Assembly (NCBI RefSeq): GCF_051020765.1
Contig: NC_134936.1
Span: 4,277,045-4,341,044, forward strand
Length of the DNA: 64,000 bases
Direction of reading: 5' to 3'
From: Lasioglossum baleicum
Lineage: Eukaryota > Arthropoda > Insecta > Hymenoptera > Halictidae
Position numbers and translations under genes: made by a program. Position 1 is the first letter of the stretch; every line of letters begins with the position of its first letter. Under the pieces are notes generated by a model that saw only the letters and a list, made by a program, of their open reading frames with translations, had not been told where the DNA came from and did no database searches. Below are positions 22,887-34,436 of the stretch, piece by piece.

Positions 22887-23813
22887 GGTCCAACAAATTT
22901 CAACTTTTTTGCGGGATTTGGATTCTCACTATGCAATTCTTATAGAGTTTATTGCGCTGATCGGAATCTGTCCTTAATTTTTCTCCTAGAAGTACAGTTT
23001 TTGAGAAATTTGAGTTTGAAAATATGACATATTTTTCAACTTTGAGAGTGATGTGTCGCATGTTAAAAAAAAATTTTTTCCGCGCGTGCTATTGGAAAAA
23101 CCACAATTTTCTTAAAATTGTGAAAGTTTAACGAATTCTTTCAAGGTAAAAAACGTTTGTACCACAATCCCCATAATTATCCCATATTGTGCAAAGTTTC
23201 AGCTTTTATTTAAAATCAATATCATCGCTCTATCTCATTTCTATCGAAAGTTCTTTGATTTTGACACAGATTTCGTCGGTTTGGCCCATAGTGCGGCGCG
23301 GCGAACGCCCGTTCTAGTGGTGAGCGCCACTGGCGGCAACTCATGTCGGGCGAAGATATTTTGCTTTCTGGTTCGAAAAGAACGTCGACCATGGAAACTT
23401 GAAAGGGTGGTTTCTCAAAATAAAAGCCTGCTCTGTCGCGTGGTATAGTTTGATTTTCCGCTGGACCCTTATTTTTTAAGATAAATTCAAAAATATCCTC
23501 AAAAATTGGTGTAAAAGTGGTGACTCTCCGCATTTAGTGATTGTTTAAACATGTTTAAACAATCATAATGTATTAATATTGGATATCACTGTATTCGGGA
23601 AAATCTAAGGAATCTTTTTCTGTAAAGATCAATTCAATATTTTTTATAATAACACCATAATATTCGTTCAAAGTTGAAAAATATGTCATTCTTTCAAACT
23701 CAAATTTCTCAATAACTGCGCGTCTAAGAGAAAAATTAAGGACAGATTCGGAATCAGCGCAAGATACTCTATTGCATAGTGAGAATCGAAATCCTTTTTG
23801 GCTGTTGGATAGT
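22884..23813. mobile_element. CACTGTCCAAC palindromic element, interrupted copy
   Basis: Left end cacggtccaacaaatttc. Right end ctgttggatagtg. The right half matches the family closely, including GTTTAAACATGTTTAAAC near 23544. The inner part of the left half is replaced by another repeat at 23057-23293. Confidence 0.8.
23057..23293. mobile_element. CACTATG/CACAGTG-ended fragment
   Basis: On the minus strand it starts CACTATGGGCCAAACCG and continues atcaaagaactttcgatag, matching the minus-strand complement of 56908-57137 (which starts CACAGTG on the plus strand). A nonamer-like tcaaaatca lies 22 nt behind the heptamer. The far end is ragged, so it is truncated. It sits in the GC-rich core of a palindromic repeat. 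Confidence 0.55.
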
Positions 23814-24960
23814 GTAATTGCTTTGAGCAATCGAAACAGTTTTTCTTCATCGATAACAATTATGAAAGGAGGATCCAATTTTTTGGACACTAATAACTGT
23901 TATTTTATATAGCAACATTTTATATTGTTTTTATTTTAATGATTTATATTCAGAATATTATTCCATATTTTACTCATTTTTTACATGAGTTTAATTATTT
24001 TGCAACGCAGCCAAATACACTTCGCGGCGCACGGTTTGGGAAGCACTGATCTAGGGCAATAACATCGTAGAGTGACAGCTAGCTGAATATTCCATTAACA
24101 CCTACCTAAAAAATGTAGTAGGTAACAATTAATACCGAGTTACATTAATCTTTGGCGTGCTGGCCTGCGAGAAGTAACCAACCACTGAGGAAAACAATTC
24201 TTAAGAGATGATCTCACACGAAGACAACCTGCTAAAATTGGTTCTTACTGGAACGATACGGTCATTTATACGCGAATCCCTTGTACACACATGCAGTTTC
24301 ATTCAGTAAATTGAGAATAATTAGCGCGCAGGATTGCTTTAGAACAAGAGGTCAACCACAGCTATTTTCTAGCCGAGGATAGATTTCAACGAAAACAAGT
24401 CACACTGACCTGGCATTGACTCAAATTTTCCGAATTTTAGTGACAACTATTTCCTTTACTTCCAGTTCCGAAAATACAGAGTGAGACACACCTAACATAA
24501 CTCGCATATTATTCACTGGATGAAAAGAAAGTTTCAGGCAAAAATTGCATGATATTAACCTTTTGCACTTCGAATTATTTTTCAATTTTGTTGCCAACAA
24601 ATTCGTACTATTTTCAGCAGGGATCAAGTATAATAGTTATTCTAAAATTATCTACGATAAAAATCATTAATGAAAAGTTGATTATTATTGAAATTTAAGA
24701 TAATGTACACAAAACATGAAGAAAAAAATTCGAGGAACACAATTATTAAAAAATATCGATTTTTATACTTTTTGGTTACGAATAACAATTGTTAGTGTCC
24801 AAAAAATTGGATCCTCCTCGATAACTGTTATCGATGAAGAAAAACTGTTTCGATTGCTCAAAGCAGTTATTGATGAAAGAAGTTCATTTCGATCACTCAT
24901 AACAGTTATCGATGATCGAATTTCTTTTCACTTGTTCATAATAATTATTGATGAGAAAAT
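23813..24960. repeat. Inverted minisatellite-derived arms
   Basis: gagcaatcgaaacagttttt through ggatccaattttttggacac (about 23825-23886) is mirrored at about 24798-24867. Further minisatellite units follow to 24960. The sequence between is unclassified, apart from a hAT-like end at 24005-24048. Confidence 0.7.
24005..24048. mobile_element. hAT-like terminus
   Basis: The minus strand reads cagtgcttcccaaaccgtgc then gccgcgaag, a typical hAT/Charlie-type end. A partner end was not found. Confidence 0.5.
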
Positions 24961-25074
24961 TCAGTTCGGTTGCTTACTTAATTATTAAGTTATCTACTCT
25001 TTTTCGGATCGGGCAAGCCTGTGAAATTCATTGAGAACGTTTCGTACAACAAGACGAATCAACACACATAAAAA

Positions 25075-25796
25075 CAGTGCCGTAACGAGGATAGGAAGCG
25101 CCTGTGGCAAGTGTCTACATAACTTGAGCCTCCCCGTAACGCAATAATGACAAAAAAATTAAAAATTTTAATGGAACAAGCTAAATTTTGCTAAATGCAA
25201 TATATTAAATACAATTAACCTCATCAAAATGAGTTGTATGTATATGCAACAATGTATTTGTCAAGGTATTTGTATGAATAAATCATCTATAACCTAAATA
25301 AGAACAAATTTTTATTCATACTCAATGACGACAAAATAAAAGAAATACAAAACATAGGTATATGTTAAAATAATACAAAAACGTAAAACAGTTCGGCATA
25401 TTTTATAAAGTAATTTTTCTCGTTTTTTCATTTGCAAACACATCTATTGTATCGTCATAATTTAATGTTTTGGCAACATCCTTTTCAATTGATATTACAG
25501 ACATGTTTGTTAATCGCTCTTGTCCAGTAGAAGAACGAAGGTACGATTTTACAATTTTTAATTTGCTACACGAACGTTTGCAGGAAGCTGTTGTTACAGG
25601 TAGGCATTGTTATGAAAATCCTGAATGCTATATCTAGATTTGGATACGTGTTTTGTAATGAGAGTTCGTAAATTTTTTGCAAGATTTGAAAAACGTCCAA
25701 GCGACGATCAACCGGGTCGGTATTCTTCGTTTTGCGCCCCAAACCCAGTTGCGCCCATGGCGGACGCCTCTTTCGCCACCCCTCGTTACGCCACTG
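25075..25796 (-). mobile_element. hAT element remnant, 722 bp
   Basis: cagtgccgtaacgagg at 25075 is mirrored by cctcgttacgccactg ending at 25796. The flanking octamers are cataaaaa (25067-25074) and cataagaa (25797-25804), a 7-of-8 duplication. It carries only the C-terminal part of a transposase on the minus strand. Inserted in the minisatellite region. Confidence 0.9.
25403..25670 (-). pseudogene. hAT transposase dimerisation domain (ZMYM1-like)
   Basis: The minus-strand frame ending at a stop at 25403-25405 reads VTTASCKRSCSKLKIVKSYL then LTNMSVISIEKDVAKTLNY. This matches the hAT C-terminal dimerisation region (VTTASxERSFSKLK and LSxLSIE patterns) found in TTF/ZMYM1-type hAT transposases. 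The E of ERSFS is K here. The preceding piece, YPNLDIAFRIFITMP, is in another frame, so there is one frameshift. The rest of the enzyme is deleted. Confidence 0.85.
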
Positions 25797-25917
25797 CATA
25801 AGAATAACCCAAAATCTGTTTGTTTGTCACATTAAATTTTGATTGTAGCAATTAATTTTACGAATAAAAAATTTATGAAATAATTGATTGTCTACCATTT
25901 GAAAGTTGTACTATTTA

Positions 25918-26225
25918 ATAATAACTGTTACAAATTTCCTTCATCAATAACTGTTATGAGCGATCAAAATGAATTTCTCTCATTAATAACTGTTATGACC
26001 GATGGAAATAAATTTATCTCATCGAATAACTGTTATGAGTTTGTCTTATCGATAACTGTTATGAACGATCGAAATAAATTTCTCGCATTTACAACTGTTA
26101 TGAGAACCGAAATAAACTTCTCCCGTCGATAACTGTTATGAGCTATTTAAATAAATTTCTCTCATTGATAACTGTTATAAGTGATTGAAAGGAATTTCTC
26201 TGAACGATAACATTTACCAACAAGA
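25918..26225. repeat. Minisatellite array, about seven units
   Basis: taactgttatgagcgatc-type units with ttctctcatcgataac linkers recur about every 40 bp. The open frame of repeated SITVMSDRN-like residues is a by-product of the unit length and is not a gene. Confidence 0.88.
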
Positions 26226-26430
26226 GGAAAAATATTCGGTTACATATAATTCTTATTTGTAACCAATACGATTTTAGTCGATGAAATACTTGTTATTCCA
26301 TGATTTTTTTCTTTTTGGTTATAACAGTTATGGTCCCTGATTTTAAGTGTTTTATTTGAAATGACTTCAAAGGACAGTTCCTTGACTGCTACATATTTTC
26401 AACAATTTTGTTTACTAATTATATTGTATA

Positions 26431-26908
26431 CAGTGAGTGTAACAAATATTCGTACGCCCTTTAAAATAAAATCACTCTTTCATAATTGTACCAAACAACC
26501 AGATTTTTTATTAACAATTAGAAGCACTGGTTTACGAAATGAAATGCAAAAAAATTTTCCAAAAATTATAATTTACAAGGGAACATGCAAAAATAGAAAA
26601 GGCATTTTTAAAACTTTTTATTCGGGCCCTTAAAGTAAATTTAAAATATAGTAGTTAGATTCAGTAAATAATAATAAAGTAGTTAGATTTCGATGAAATT
26701 TTCAGCATGTTTATAATTAACATAAATTTACAAAACATATACTTTAAATTTTCATTAAAAATGCCTTATTTATTTTTGCTAGTAACCTTGTAAATTATAA
26801 TTTTTGGAAAATCTTTTTTGCATATCATTTTGTAAACCAATGCTTCTAATTGATTATAAAAAAGTTATTCCATTTTAAAGGGCGTACGAATACTTTTTAC
26901 ATTCACCG
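26431..26908. mobile_element. Tc1-type non-autonomous element, 478 bp
   Basis: cagtgagtgtaacaaatatt followed by cgtacgccctttaaaat is mirrored at the right end (attttaaagggcgtacgaat), with TA on both sides. The interior shares ttgtaccaaacaaccagatt with related elements. No coding sequence. Confidence 0.87.
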
Positions 26909-27694
26909 TAGCTCTCAAACTTTGTTGTAATTTATATTTGTGGAACTTATATTTGTGTTTTTAACTAAAAAATAAATAAAGGAAGAGCCAAATACATATA
27001 AGAACCCGTTGTATTTACATTTACACTTTCCTTTCTCTGATGTCGAGTGACACTCGACAAAGGAGTGCAAAGGGCTAAATCATATTAATTCAATCATTTT
27101 AAAATCGCTTGTCCACTAATACTTTTCCCTGAATTTCGAAAAAATATCAAAATCATGTAAAAACGAAGAATTTTTTTAGGGGTTTATTTTAGTAGGTAAT
27201 ACGTAAATAATTTTTTTTTATTGCTATTGATCGCAATTGTGAAGAAAGAAGTAACGGTCACAATTTTCAAGTTTTTTATCTGTGTCTGTAATAAGTCATA
27301 TTAGCTAGTAAACTAATCCGCCTCAAATCTCAAAAAAAATCCAAGCCGTTTGGTCTGCATTTTAAAAATTAGTTCGTTTTTGAAGGGTGTACGAATGCTT
27401 TTTTAATTATTCCAGAGATATAGGCGAAATGATGTTTATCTTACGCTGTTCTTATTCAATCGTGGACAAAGCAAATCATATGTGTTTAAAGTACATTGTG
27501 TCAGTACAATACTTTTCATTATTTTATTGATATCTCAGAAAAGTTAATTGTACACAGAAAATAATTTAGCACCATTTCGTGGTTTCCTCGATGTTTAATT
27601 CAAACATAAATTTAACTGCTGTTTTTAATTAATATTGCAAGCTACGTAGAAAAAGTTTCTCTTAATTGGAACATGGAATATTGTATATAATAAC
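26909..27694. other. No recognisable gene
   Basis: AT-rich. gagtgcaaagggctaa near 27063 resembles the end of the TTAA-flanked element family. Near 27380 gaagggtgtacgaatgc resembles a Tc1-type end. No domain-bearing frame. Confidence 0.45.
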
Positions 27695-27860
27695 TAAACT
27701 GCGGATTTTATGGATTTATAACGAAAATGGACACGTACAATTTAAAGCAGTGGACGAATTAAGAAGATTTAAGGACATCAGTGTATTAATTTCAGCTTAA
27801 TAAGAGGACAACTAAAAGAAGGAAGAAATTTTTTTATTTTGCATAAAGATCCGCAGTCTA
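27695..27860. mobile_element. TAGACTGCGGAT-family element
   Basis: Ends taaactgcggattttatg and gcataaagatccgcagtcta, 166 bp, with a TA target. Non-coding. Confidence 0.85.
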
Positions 27861-28678
27861 ATAATAACATTTTTAATTATTTACTTTTTAGCGAGTTATT
27901 TACTTTCCACTTAATCCTTTTGTTTTAAAACTTTTGTCCCGCTTTCAAAAAAATAAACCCATTATTTTAATATTATTTTTTATAAAATTAGAGGAAATTA
28001 TACATACTTATTCTGAATGGATTACTATGATTTCCCATAGTCACAAAATCTCCAAACATTCAAATCTACACACTAACAATTACAATTCGTACAATCTACT
28101 AACGATTTGTATGTAGTTGTTTGTTAATCAACAACATGTTCTCAAAAAGCGTTAATCGCTTATCGTTTTTAAGTTTATCTCATTTAATTCATACGAGTTT
28201 CAACGAAATGCTTCATGATCAAATTCAGGAATTTCGTTTAGTATTGTGACACACGAAATTTTTTAGAAACATTAAAAGTTTCGATCCGTTATATTTCCCA
28301 ATGAATGATACAAGAATGGACACACTTATAGAATGACTGATGCTCCAAAATCCCTGAAACCCGCAAGATACTATAAAAACGATGCATGCTCCACGGGAAA
28401 CTGGAGCAACCTTCTATCATTCTCATAAAGTGCCTCTCTCTTCGCGTCGGCCGTTTCCCATCAGTCACCAAAATATTTTTAAACGTAACTAAACAGTCAA
28501 ACCCCTTCCGGATTAAATAAATACAGGATCTTTAACCAATCCACAGTTGCATCTCGGCATATGCACCTAATCGCTATCGTCTCAAGCTTTCAATATTCAT
28601 GACTTTTTTATTACAATAATTTCTTAATACTGAACGAATTATCATATGATAAATACGAACAATATACTAAACAACCAT

Positions 28679-28864
28679 CAGACTGCGGATTTTATGCATT
28701 TATGTAAAAAGTTAATAAGTGAAATTGAAGAGAGTGTAAAAACATCGATGTACCATTTGCAACTTATTAGAATTATTAAAAAATAGAAACAACATACCAC
28801 TTGGTTCGTTGTCCATAGAAGTGACATAGACGATTTTTATTTTACATAAAAATTCACAGTTTAA
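28679..28864. mobile_element. TAGACTGCGGAT-family element, decayed
   Basis: Left end cagactgcggattttatgc. Right end acataaaaattcacagttta. Diverged compared with other copies. Confidence 0.7.
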
Positions 28865-29399
28865 TAAGAATGTATATATGTTTAAAAATTTCTATTCAAT
28901 TTTGCAAATTAAGAAACACTTTTATTATAAGAAACACATTAGCACGTAGTGCTAATGCAATGTTTATTTCAGTGTATCTTTTGTTCAATGAATGTTTCAT
29001 TTTTTGTAATCGTATATGTATAATATTTGTCTAGATTTCATGTGTGCACAGAATTTGAAGTATTTTATTACGAAAATATCTTTCTTGTACATATGTATTT
29101 GTTTTAAAATTGTGTTATACCTTTAAGTTTCATTTGATAAGTGTGTGCGCTAGTTCATTATCGTAATATCTCTGCAAGTGTACAACAGTATTATAATATT
29201 TGCTACATTCTTCAAATACTTTCTACAAACGTATATATTAGAATATATACAGTGTGTTCTATTTAAACCTGCCCCTCAGATACTCAAAAAACTGTTAAAC
29301 GAAATATTGCATATTTTTTTAATGTGTTAGTCGATGAGAACGCGAATCCCGCACCCTTGCAATCCTGGAAAAAAGGAGTCTACTCCCTTAAGGGTGCCG
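28865..29399. other. No recognisable gene
   Basis: AT-rich sequence left of the CACAGTG-ended composite. Nothing I can support. Confidence 0.4.
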
Positions 29400-29769
29400 C
29401 ACAGTGGTCGATTTACTCCAAAACGTGACCAAAAATAAAACTAGAGGGTTATTGTTGCTCGCTCGCTTCGCTCGCTCGCGAGTAGGGTTGTTTTTGCTCG
29501 CTCGCTTCGCGAGCTCGCGGATAGGATTTTTTTGATTTGGTGTGTGACTCTCCACGAGCCACACAAAGAACTTCCCAATTCGTTAGTTGCAGTATATTAT
29601 TATCATTATTAAGTGTACGTTTTAATAAGATTATACGTTTTCAGGGAAATTCAATAGTTTTCTACTTATCAAAATGTTTGCTATATGGCGTCGCATTAAA
29701 CGAACATCGCAGTCTCATTGCTCGCTTGGTTCCTTGTTATAGCATACTAATGTTGCAAAATAAATTGTC

Positions 29770-30211
29770 TTAATTAGTTTTTCGAAAACGATACAACTCC
29801 TTATTATCGGGGTTTGCAGTATTGGTCTTGGTTTTCTTCGATACTGTTAATTTAAATTGTCCCAAAATATATAAACAGCGCTCAATTTTGAAACTCTGCT
29901 CAGTGCTACATACAACTTTTATGAATCGTAATCGCTTCAGCAGGAACCACTGGAAATTGACTACGTGTGATTTGATATTTTTCCTCACTCGACATATGAA
30001 CTTGATTCGATATTTTTATTATTGGTGTTAAATTTTGATGAATATTTGCATTTTTCATATAATCACGATAACGAGTTCTTACTTTCACTCCTACTCTGGC
30101 CAATTGAAAATCTAACCACAATATAGACGGAATTTTAGTATTTTCTTGAAAAGTAATAAATTTTAATATTCCGCATGTGTGCTCCATTAACCAATCCGTT
30201 TTCAACATCAA
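29770..30211 (-). pseudogene. Helitron PIF1-like helicase C-terminus, copy 2
   Basis: The minus-strand frame from about 30211 reads MEHTCGILKFITFQ, then WLDFQLARVGVKV and QFPVVPAEAITIHK. It then meets a deletion of about 67 nt relative to copy 1, which removes the QGQT block and shifts the frame to an early stop. The tail beyond the deletion (TVSKKTKTNTANPDNKELY) remains in another frame. It keeps the short (CA)3 form, so it is closer to the ancestor there than copy 1. Confidence 0.82.
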
Positions 30212-30699
30212 TGTTATTAATAATTATCATATAGTTTATATTAATTTTCAATTTAGTCTCAGTTAATAATTCGTTTTGAACTGATTGTTTGTTTACAGAT
30301 TGTAATATAAATTTTTTTTTGTACTTTCATCGATATTCTTTGAAACTGTATTCTCGGGAGTAGAGATGATTAACTCACTCTTGCATTGGGATAATTTTCG
30401 ATTATTGTAAGCGGAAACATTAGCGTAAGGTACAAAAAAAAATGAAAAAAAAATTTTTTGTGTAATTACGTTTGTTTCTTCGATGGAAACTTTACGTTCT
30501 CGCGTATAAATTGCATTGTAGAATCAACTCCTTTCGAAAAAAACTAAAAACCTAAAAAACTACTTGACCAATATGGACCAAAATCTAATCAGCTCTAAGT
30601 TACGACGGGGCACATCGATTGCATCATTCATCATTCTGATCGCGTTGTTACTTTTTTATAAAACGTTAACGAAAAATTTGATCACATAGAAACAGACAT

Positions 30700-30702
<3 letters not shown>

Positions 30703-30740
<38 letters not shown>
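30703..30740. repeat. (CA)n microsatellite
   Basis: CA run of about 19 units at the position of the TG run in Helitron copy 1. Confidence 0.96.
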
Positions 30741-30743
<3 letters not shown>

Positions 30744-31675
30744 GAACATTTTGCTGAAAATAGTCTAAAATGACTGCAATGACCATGAAACGTGAAGATC
30801 TGCTAAAAAATCGATTTTCGATTTTCGGGGTCATTACAATAACTTCCCTATAAAATCGGGAAGTTAAAAAATGAATTTTCAAATCAAGAGTTTTGTATCC
30901 GTTGGTTGGCTACCCTGATAGTTGGGCTATTGGATGGTTAATGGAAAAAGGGCCTGACCTTTCCACCTGAGCGAGAAATTCAGTCTGAAAGTGTTCAAGT
31001 AGCAGCTACGCACAGTAAATCGTTGAGTGAGAAAAGTGCCCAGAAGTGAATATATTTGTATTATATGCTACTAATTTTTATTCTACAATATGGAGGGTGT
31101 CCCTGGAGATAAGTAAATCATGTTTATACATTATATAAAATGCAAATAACAATGGATAATGTGATATATAAAATATAACAAAATTTCATACGAAAATTTT
31201 GGAAACCTAGGAAAATAGTTATGATTTAGATCGATTTGCACTATGTGACTTGTACACACCTTTAGTTTGCATTATCACCTAGTAGGATCAACAAACATCG
31301 GGCACCCCGATGTACACCAGCGGTTTTTTTTGCAATTTTTGTAATGTACTGCATGGGCTGGAAACCCGCCTTTTGTGATTTAGACCTTATTTCATGGTTT
31401 AAAGTAATATTATTATAGGTCGTTGGATTCGTCTCGATACCAGTTACAATATTATGAAGTAAAAAATATATGTTAATATTTAAAAAATTGAAGTGACCTT
31501 TTTTTATAAAAAAAATTCTTTTCTCAATTTTTTATATTGAAATTTGTAGAAAAGTGAATACTGATCAACTTTTTATCAGATCAAACCTATTTGAAAAATC
31601 GTGTTAAAATACCGGTATCGCGCTTGTTCCTTCGCACGGAGGGTTTTACGACGGACCGTATTTCTATTGTGTATA

Positions 31676-32041
31676 CAGGGTGTCCCAAAATTCGTGAAAA
31701 TCCCGAAAGGGGGTGGTTCCTGAGACCATTTCAAGCGACATTTTCCTTTGCAAAAATGTTATCCGCGGCTTTGTTTAGGAGTTATCAACGAAAAACACGG
31801 ACCAATCAGAGCGCGCCCTGGCCCGGCGCGCCAAGCCGCGCTGGCAAGCGAGTGTCGCGGTACGCCGTGACATCGCATCGTGACGGCGCGGCGGCCCAGG
31901 GCGCGCTCTGATTGGTCCGTGTTTTTCGTTAATAACTCCTAAACAAAGCCGCAGTTGACTTTGGTGCAAAAGAAAATGTCTCTTAGAATGGTCTCAGGAA
32001 CCACCCCCTTTCGGGATTTTCACGAATTTTGGGACACCCTG
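31676..32041. mobile_element. CAGGGTGTC miniature element, long arms
   Basis: cagggtgtcccaaaattcgt at 31676 is mirrored at the right end (32041), with TA flanks. The arms extend about 150 bp through aacacggaccaatcagagcg to a GC-rich centre. Its terminal bases are shared with 14192-14508 but the interior is unrelated. Confidence 0.9.
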
Positions 32042-33059
32042 TATTAACTAGTTTAAGCGACCGTGCTTCTTAGGGCATCTTTTGCATTAGTAAAACCGAA
32101 AAGTACCGATATTTATTAAGATTTCGGTAGAATATCGGTTATACCGAAACCGGTATTTTAACGATTTCAAGCATTTGCTGCTAGTTTCTTTGTCATTTCA
32201 GCTTCGACGTTTTCTGTTTCTGTATCCATCTTTCTTCGTTGATCTCTTTTGTTTTCAAATTCTATTTCTCGCCTTCCGTATTGTCTTTTCTGTCTCTTTT
32301 CTACTCTTCAGCTTCCGGTGTCAGAGTTGTAGCCAGGAAGGAACTTTTTTTGTTTTAATAAAGGATCATTTACACGGCGAGTTCCAAATAATATTTTTAG
32401 TTATTGAAGCACTATTATCTAAGAAATTTAGAAGTTCTTATCAATTAACGGACCATAAAAAAGGAACGCTTCAAAATTTGATATATGTATTCAGGAAAAA
32501 GTGGTTGTGAAAGTTAACAGAACTGAAGTAAGATTTTACCAACAGTTCGACCAACGGCTGATCGGTTCCCTTACATTTGATCTAATTTATAACCTTCCAT
32601 TCTTCAAAACACATATTTAAAACAAGAATTTCTTCTTCTACAATTTACTAATTAGCCGGCTACTTGTGTTCTTTATTGTATAATTTGATATTAGATTCAC
32701 ATTTAACACGACAAAAAATCTTGAGGTATCAAATTTCAGCTGTATATTTAATACTTTCTTACTACGTACATCCGCCGTATTGATTCCGCCATTTTGTTTT
32801 CTGTTCTTTTAATTTCAGTTTCATAATTAACGACTTCAGGAACCCCAAAACACCAAGTTTTGTCCCATTCTGACAGTTTTCATAGGTTCAATCTCGATTT
32901 TACAGCCGCCATTTTACTTTTTTGCGATTTTGATTTTAGTTTCGTATAAATTAAAGAAAGATTTGATTTTTGGCCACGTTTTGCAGTAAATCGACCACTG
33001 TGATGCCGGCGCGGCCGTGTAAGAGTGTGGTGGCACACGCACACATCGCTAGATCCGCA

Positions 33060-34068
33060 TATAAGTATATGAAATTACAAGGTTTACGAGAATACAAAAT
33101 GACGCTTCAACATTGCAATGAGGAGTTCAGAAGCGGTCCAATTGTGATTCCTAAAAGTCAAATCTATGTGTGTGTCCGGTGCCCAAAATGCATATTTTTA
33201 CGTTATCGAGGAATAATTTGTAATATTCGGCAGACACCCCGCCTGTCACAAATAATAATACAGCATCTCGAGATTTCGAAATTTTGCACTAGTAGCACCA
33301 CTGTCTCTTTCCTAAACTGCACGTTACAAATGTTCCAATAGAATACGGCTGATAATGCAGGTCGTACCTTATACCGTTATACCGTTATTAGAGTAATTTA
33401 TAATATTCGGCAGATATTGCCTGTCCAACACCACTGATATTGGCCTGTCACGAGGCAACCGAAGTAAGCAAGACGTCGGTAGATAGCCGTTTCGCGTTCC
33501 AGTGTTTTTGTTCAATAAATTTAGTGTTTGCATGGACGATGGACACTGTATTATCGATGGACAATATAATATCGACCTGCATTATCAGCCGTATCCTTTT
33601 ATAACATTTGTAACGTGCAATTTAGGAAAGAGACAGTGGTGCTACTAGTGCAAAATTTCGAAACCTCGGGGTGCTGTATTATTTTTCGAATCATTTTTTG
33701 TGTTTAAATAATTAATTAATCAACTAAAAATACACACCACCGCCTTTGTACATGTCCTGGCTATGTCGATGTAGAGCGATTTTTTTTATTCGAACGATAA
33801 ATCTCTCAATATTTACGAAAATCTGTCAGTGGCGGCTATCTTGTGATATCATGCTTGCTTCGGATGCCTCGTGACAGGCGGTATATGCCGAATATTACAA
33901 ATTATTACTCGACAACGTAAAAATATGCATTTTGGGCACCGGACACACACATAGATTTGACTTTTAGGAATCACAATTGACCGCTTCTGAACTCCTCATT
34001 GCAATGTTGAAGCGTCATTTTGTATTCTCGTAAACCTTTTAATTTAACCCATATTTACTTCCCTGTTG
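33060..34068. repeat. About 1-kb imperfect palindrome
   Basis: acgagaatacaaaatgacgc, tcaacattgcaatgaggagt and cctaaactgcacgttacaaa in 33090-33335 are mirrored in 33600-34045. The right arm is longer because of about 190 unmatched bases near 33685-33870. tattcggcagat and gcctgtcacgaggca occur a third time near 33410-33465. Probably a foldback element. Confidence 0.8.
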
Positions 34069-34074
34069 AATAAC

Positions 34075-34436
34075 TCGAATAAAAAAAATCGCACAATATT
34101 CAACAACCACAGAATTTACACACGAAAGATAGCCCTTCCAAATGATATTAACGCGGTTTATCAAAAAAATTTGTTGCTCCCCGTGTGATGTTTCATAGTT
34201 GCACAAAATTTATCTTAACCGTCAATGTTGTCTTCATCTCGCTACAACTTTGTAAAAAACCAACATAGCAACAATTTGAAACAGAGCATCTGAAACTAGA
34301 GGTTGCAGGCTTTGAAACCATTGTTTCACGACATCGATACGGCAATTTTTGACGGAGTTTTGATCACGTAAAGTGGGACCAATCTTTCGGGTTCGCACAA
34401 GTGATCCCTTAATTCTTTTGAGGAGTGTATACATAT
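34075..34436 (-). repeat. Interspersed repeat shared with 56168-56548
   Basis: The minus strand reads tcaaaagaattaagggatca, gtgcgaacccgaaagattgg and cgtatcgatgtcgtgaaaca, nearly identical to the plus strand at 56186-56548. A third piece is at 57236-57372. A 66-codon open frame is preserved in the two longer copies, but it shows no domain I know. Confidence 0.8.

Larger units (their letters stand above)
29441..30875 (-). mobile_element. Helitron fragment, copy 2
   Basis: Minus-strand copy of the element at 17618-19178. Its 3' end reads aataaccctctag followed by t (29441), which fits the Helitron CTRR-then-T rule. GC-rich gagctcgcgaagcgagc hairpins lie near 29470-29520. The 5' side is near 30870 at aacttcccgattttatagg. 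Confidence 0.8.
29400..33002. mobile_element. CACAGTG-ended composite with RSS-like ends
   Basis: Left end: heptamer CACAGTG 29400-29406, 22-nt spacer, nonamer CCAAAAATA 29429-29437. Right end on the minus strand: CACAGTG 33002-32996, 22-nt spacer, nonamer CCAAAAATC 32973-32965. The two ends match each other over about 45 bp. The flanking tgccg occurs at 29395-29399 and, after one extra base, at 33004-33008. The interior contains Helitron copy 2 (starting 3 bp after the left nonamer) and a CAGGGTGTC element. No own transposase is visible. The end layout is that of Transib elements, so a non-autonomous Transib is inferred. Confidence 0.6.

Noticed and set aside
25884..26132. 82-codon repeated SITVMSD frame
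   Set aside because: Produced by minisatellite units whose length happens to keep the frame.
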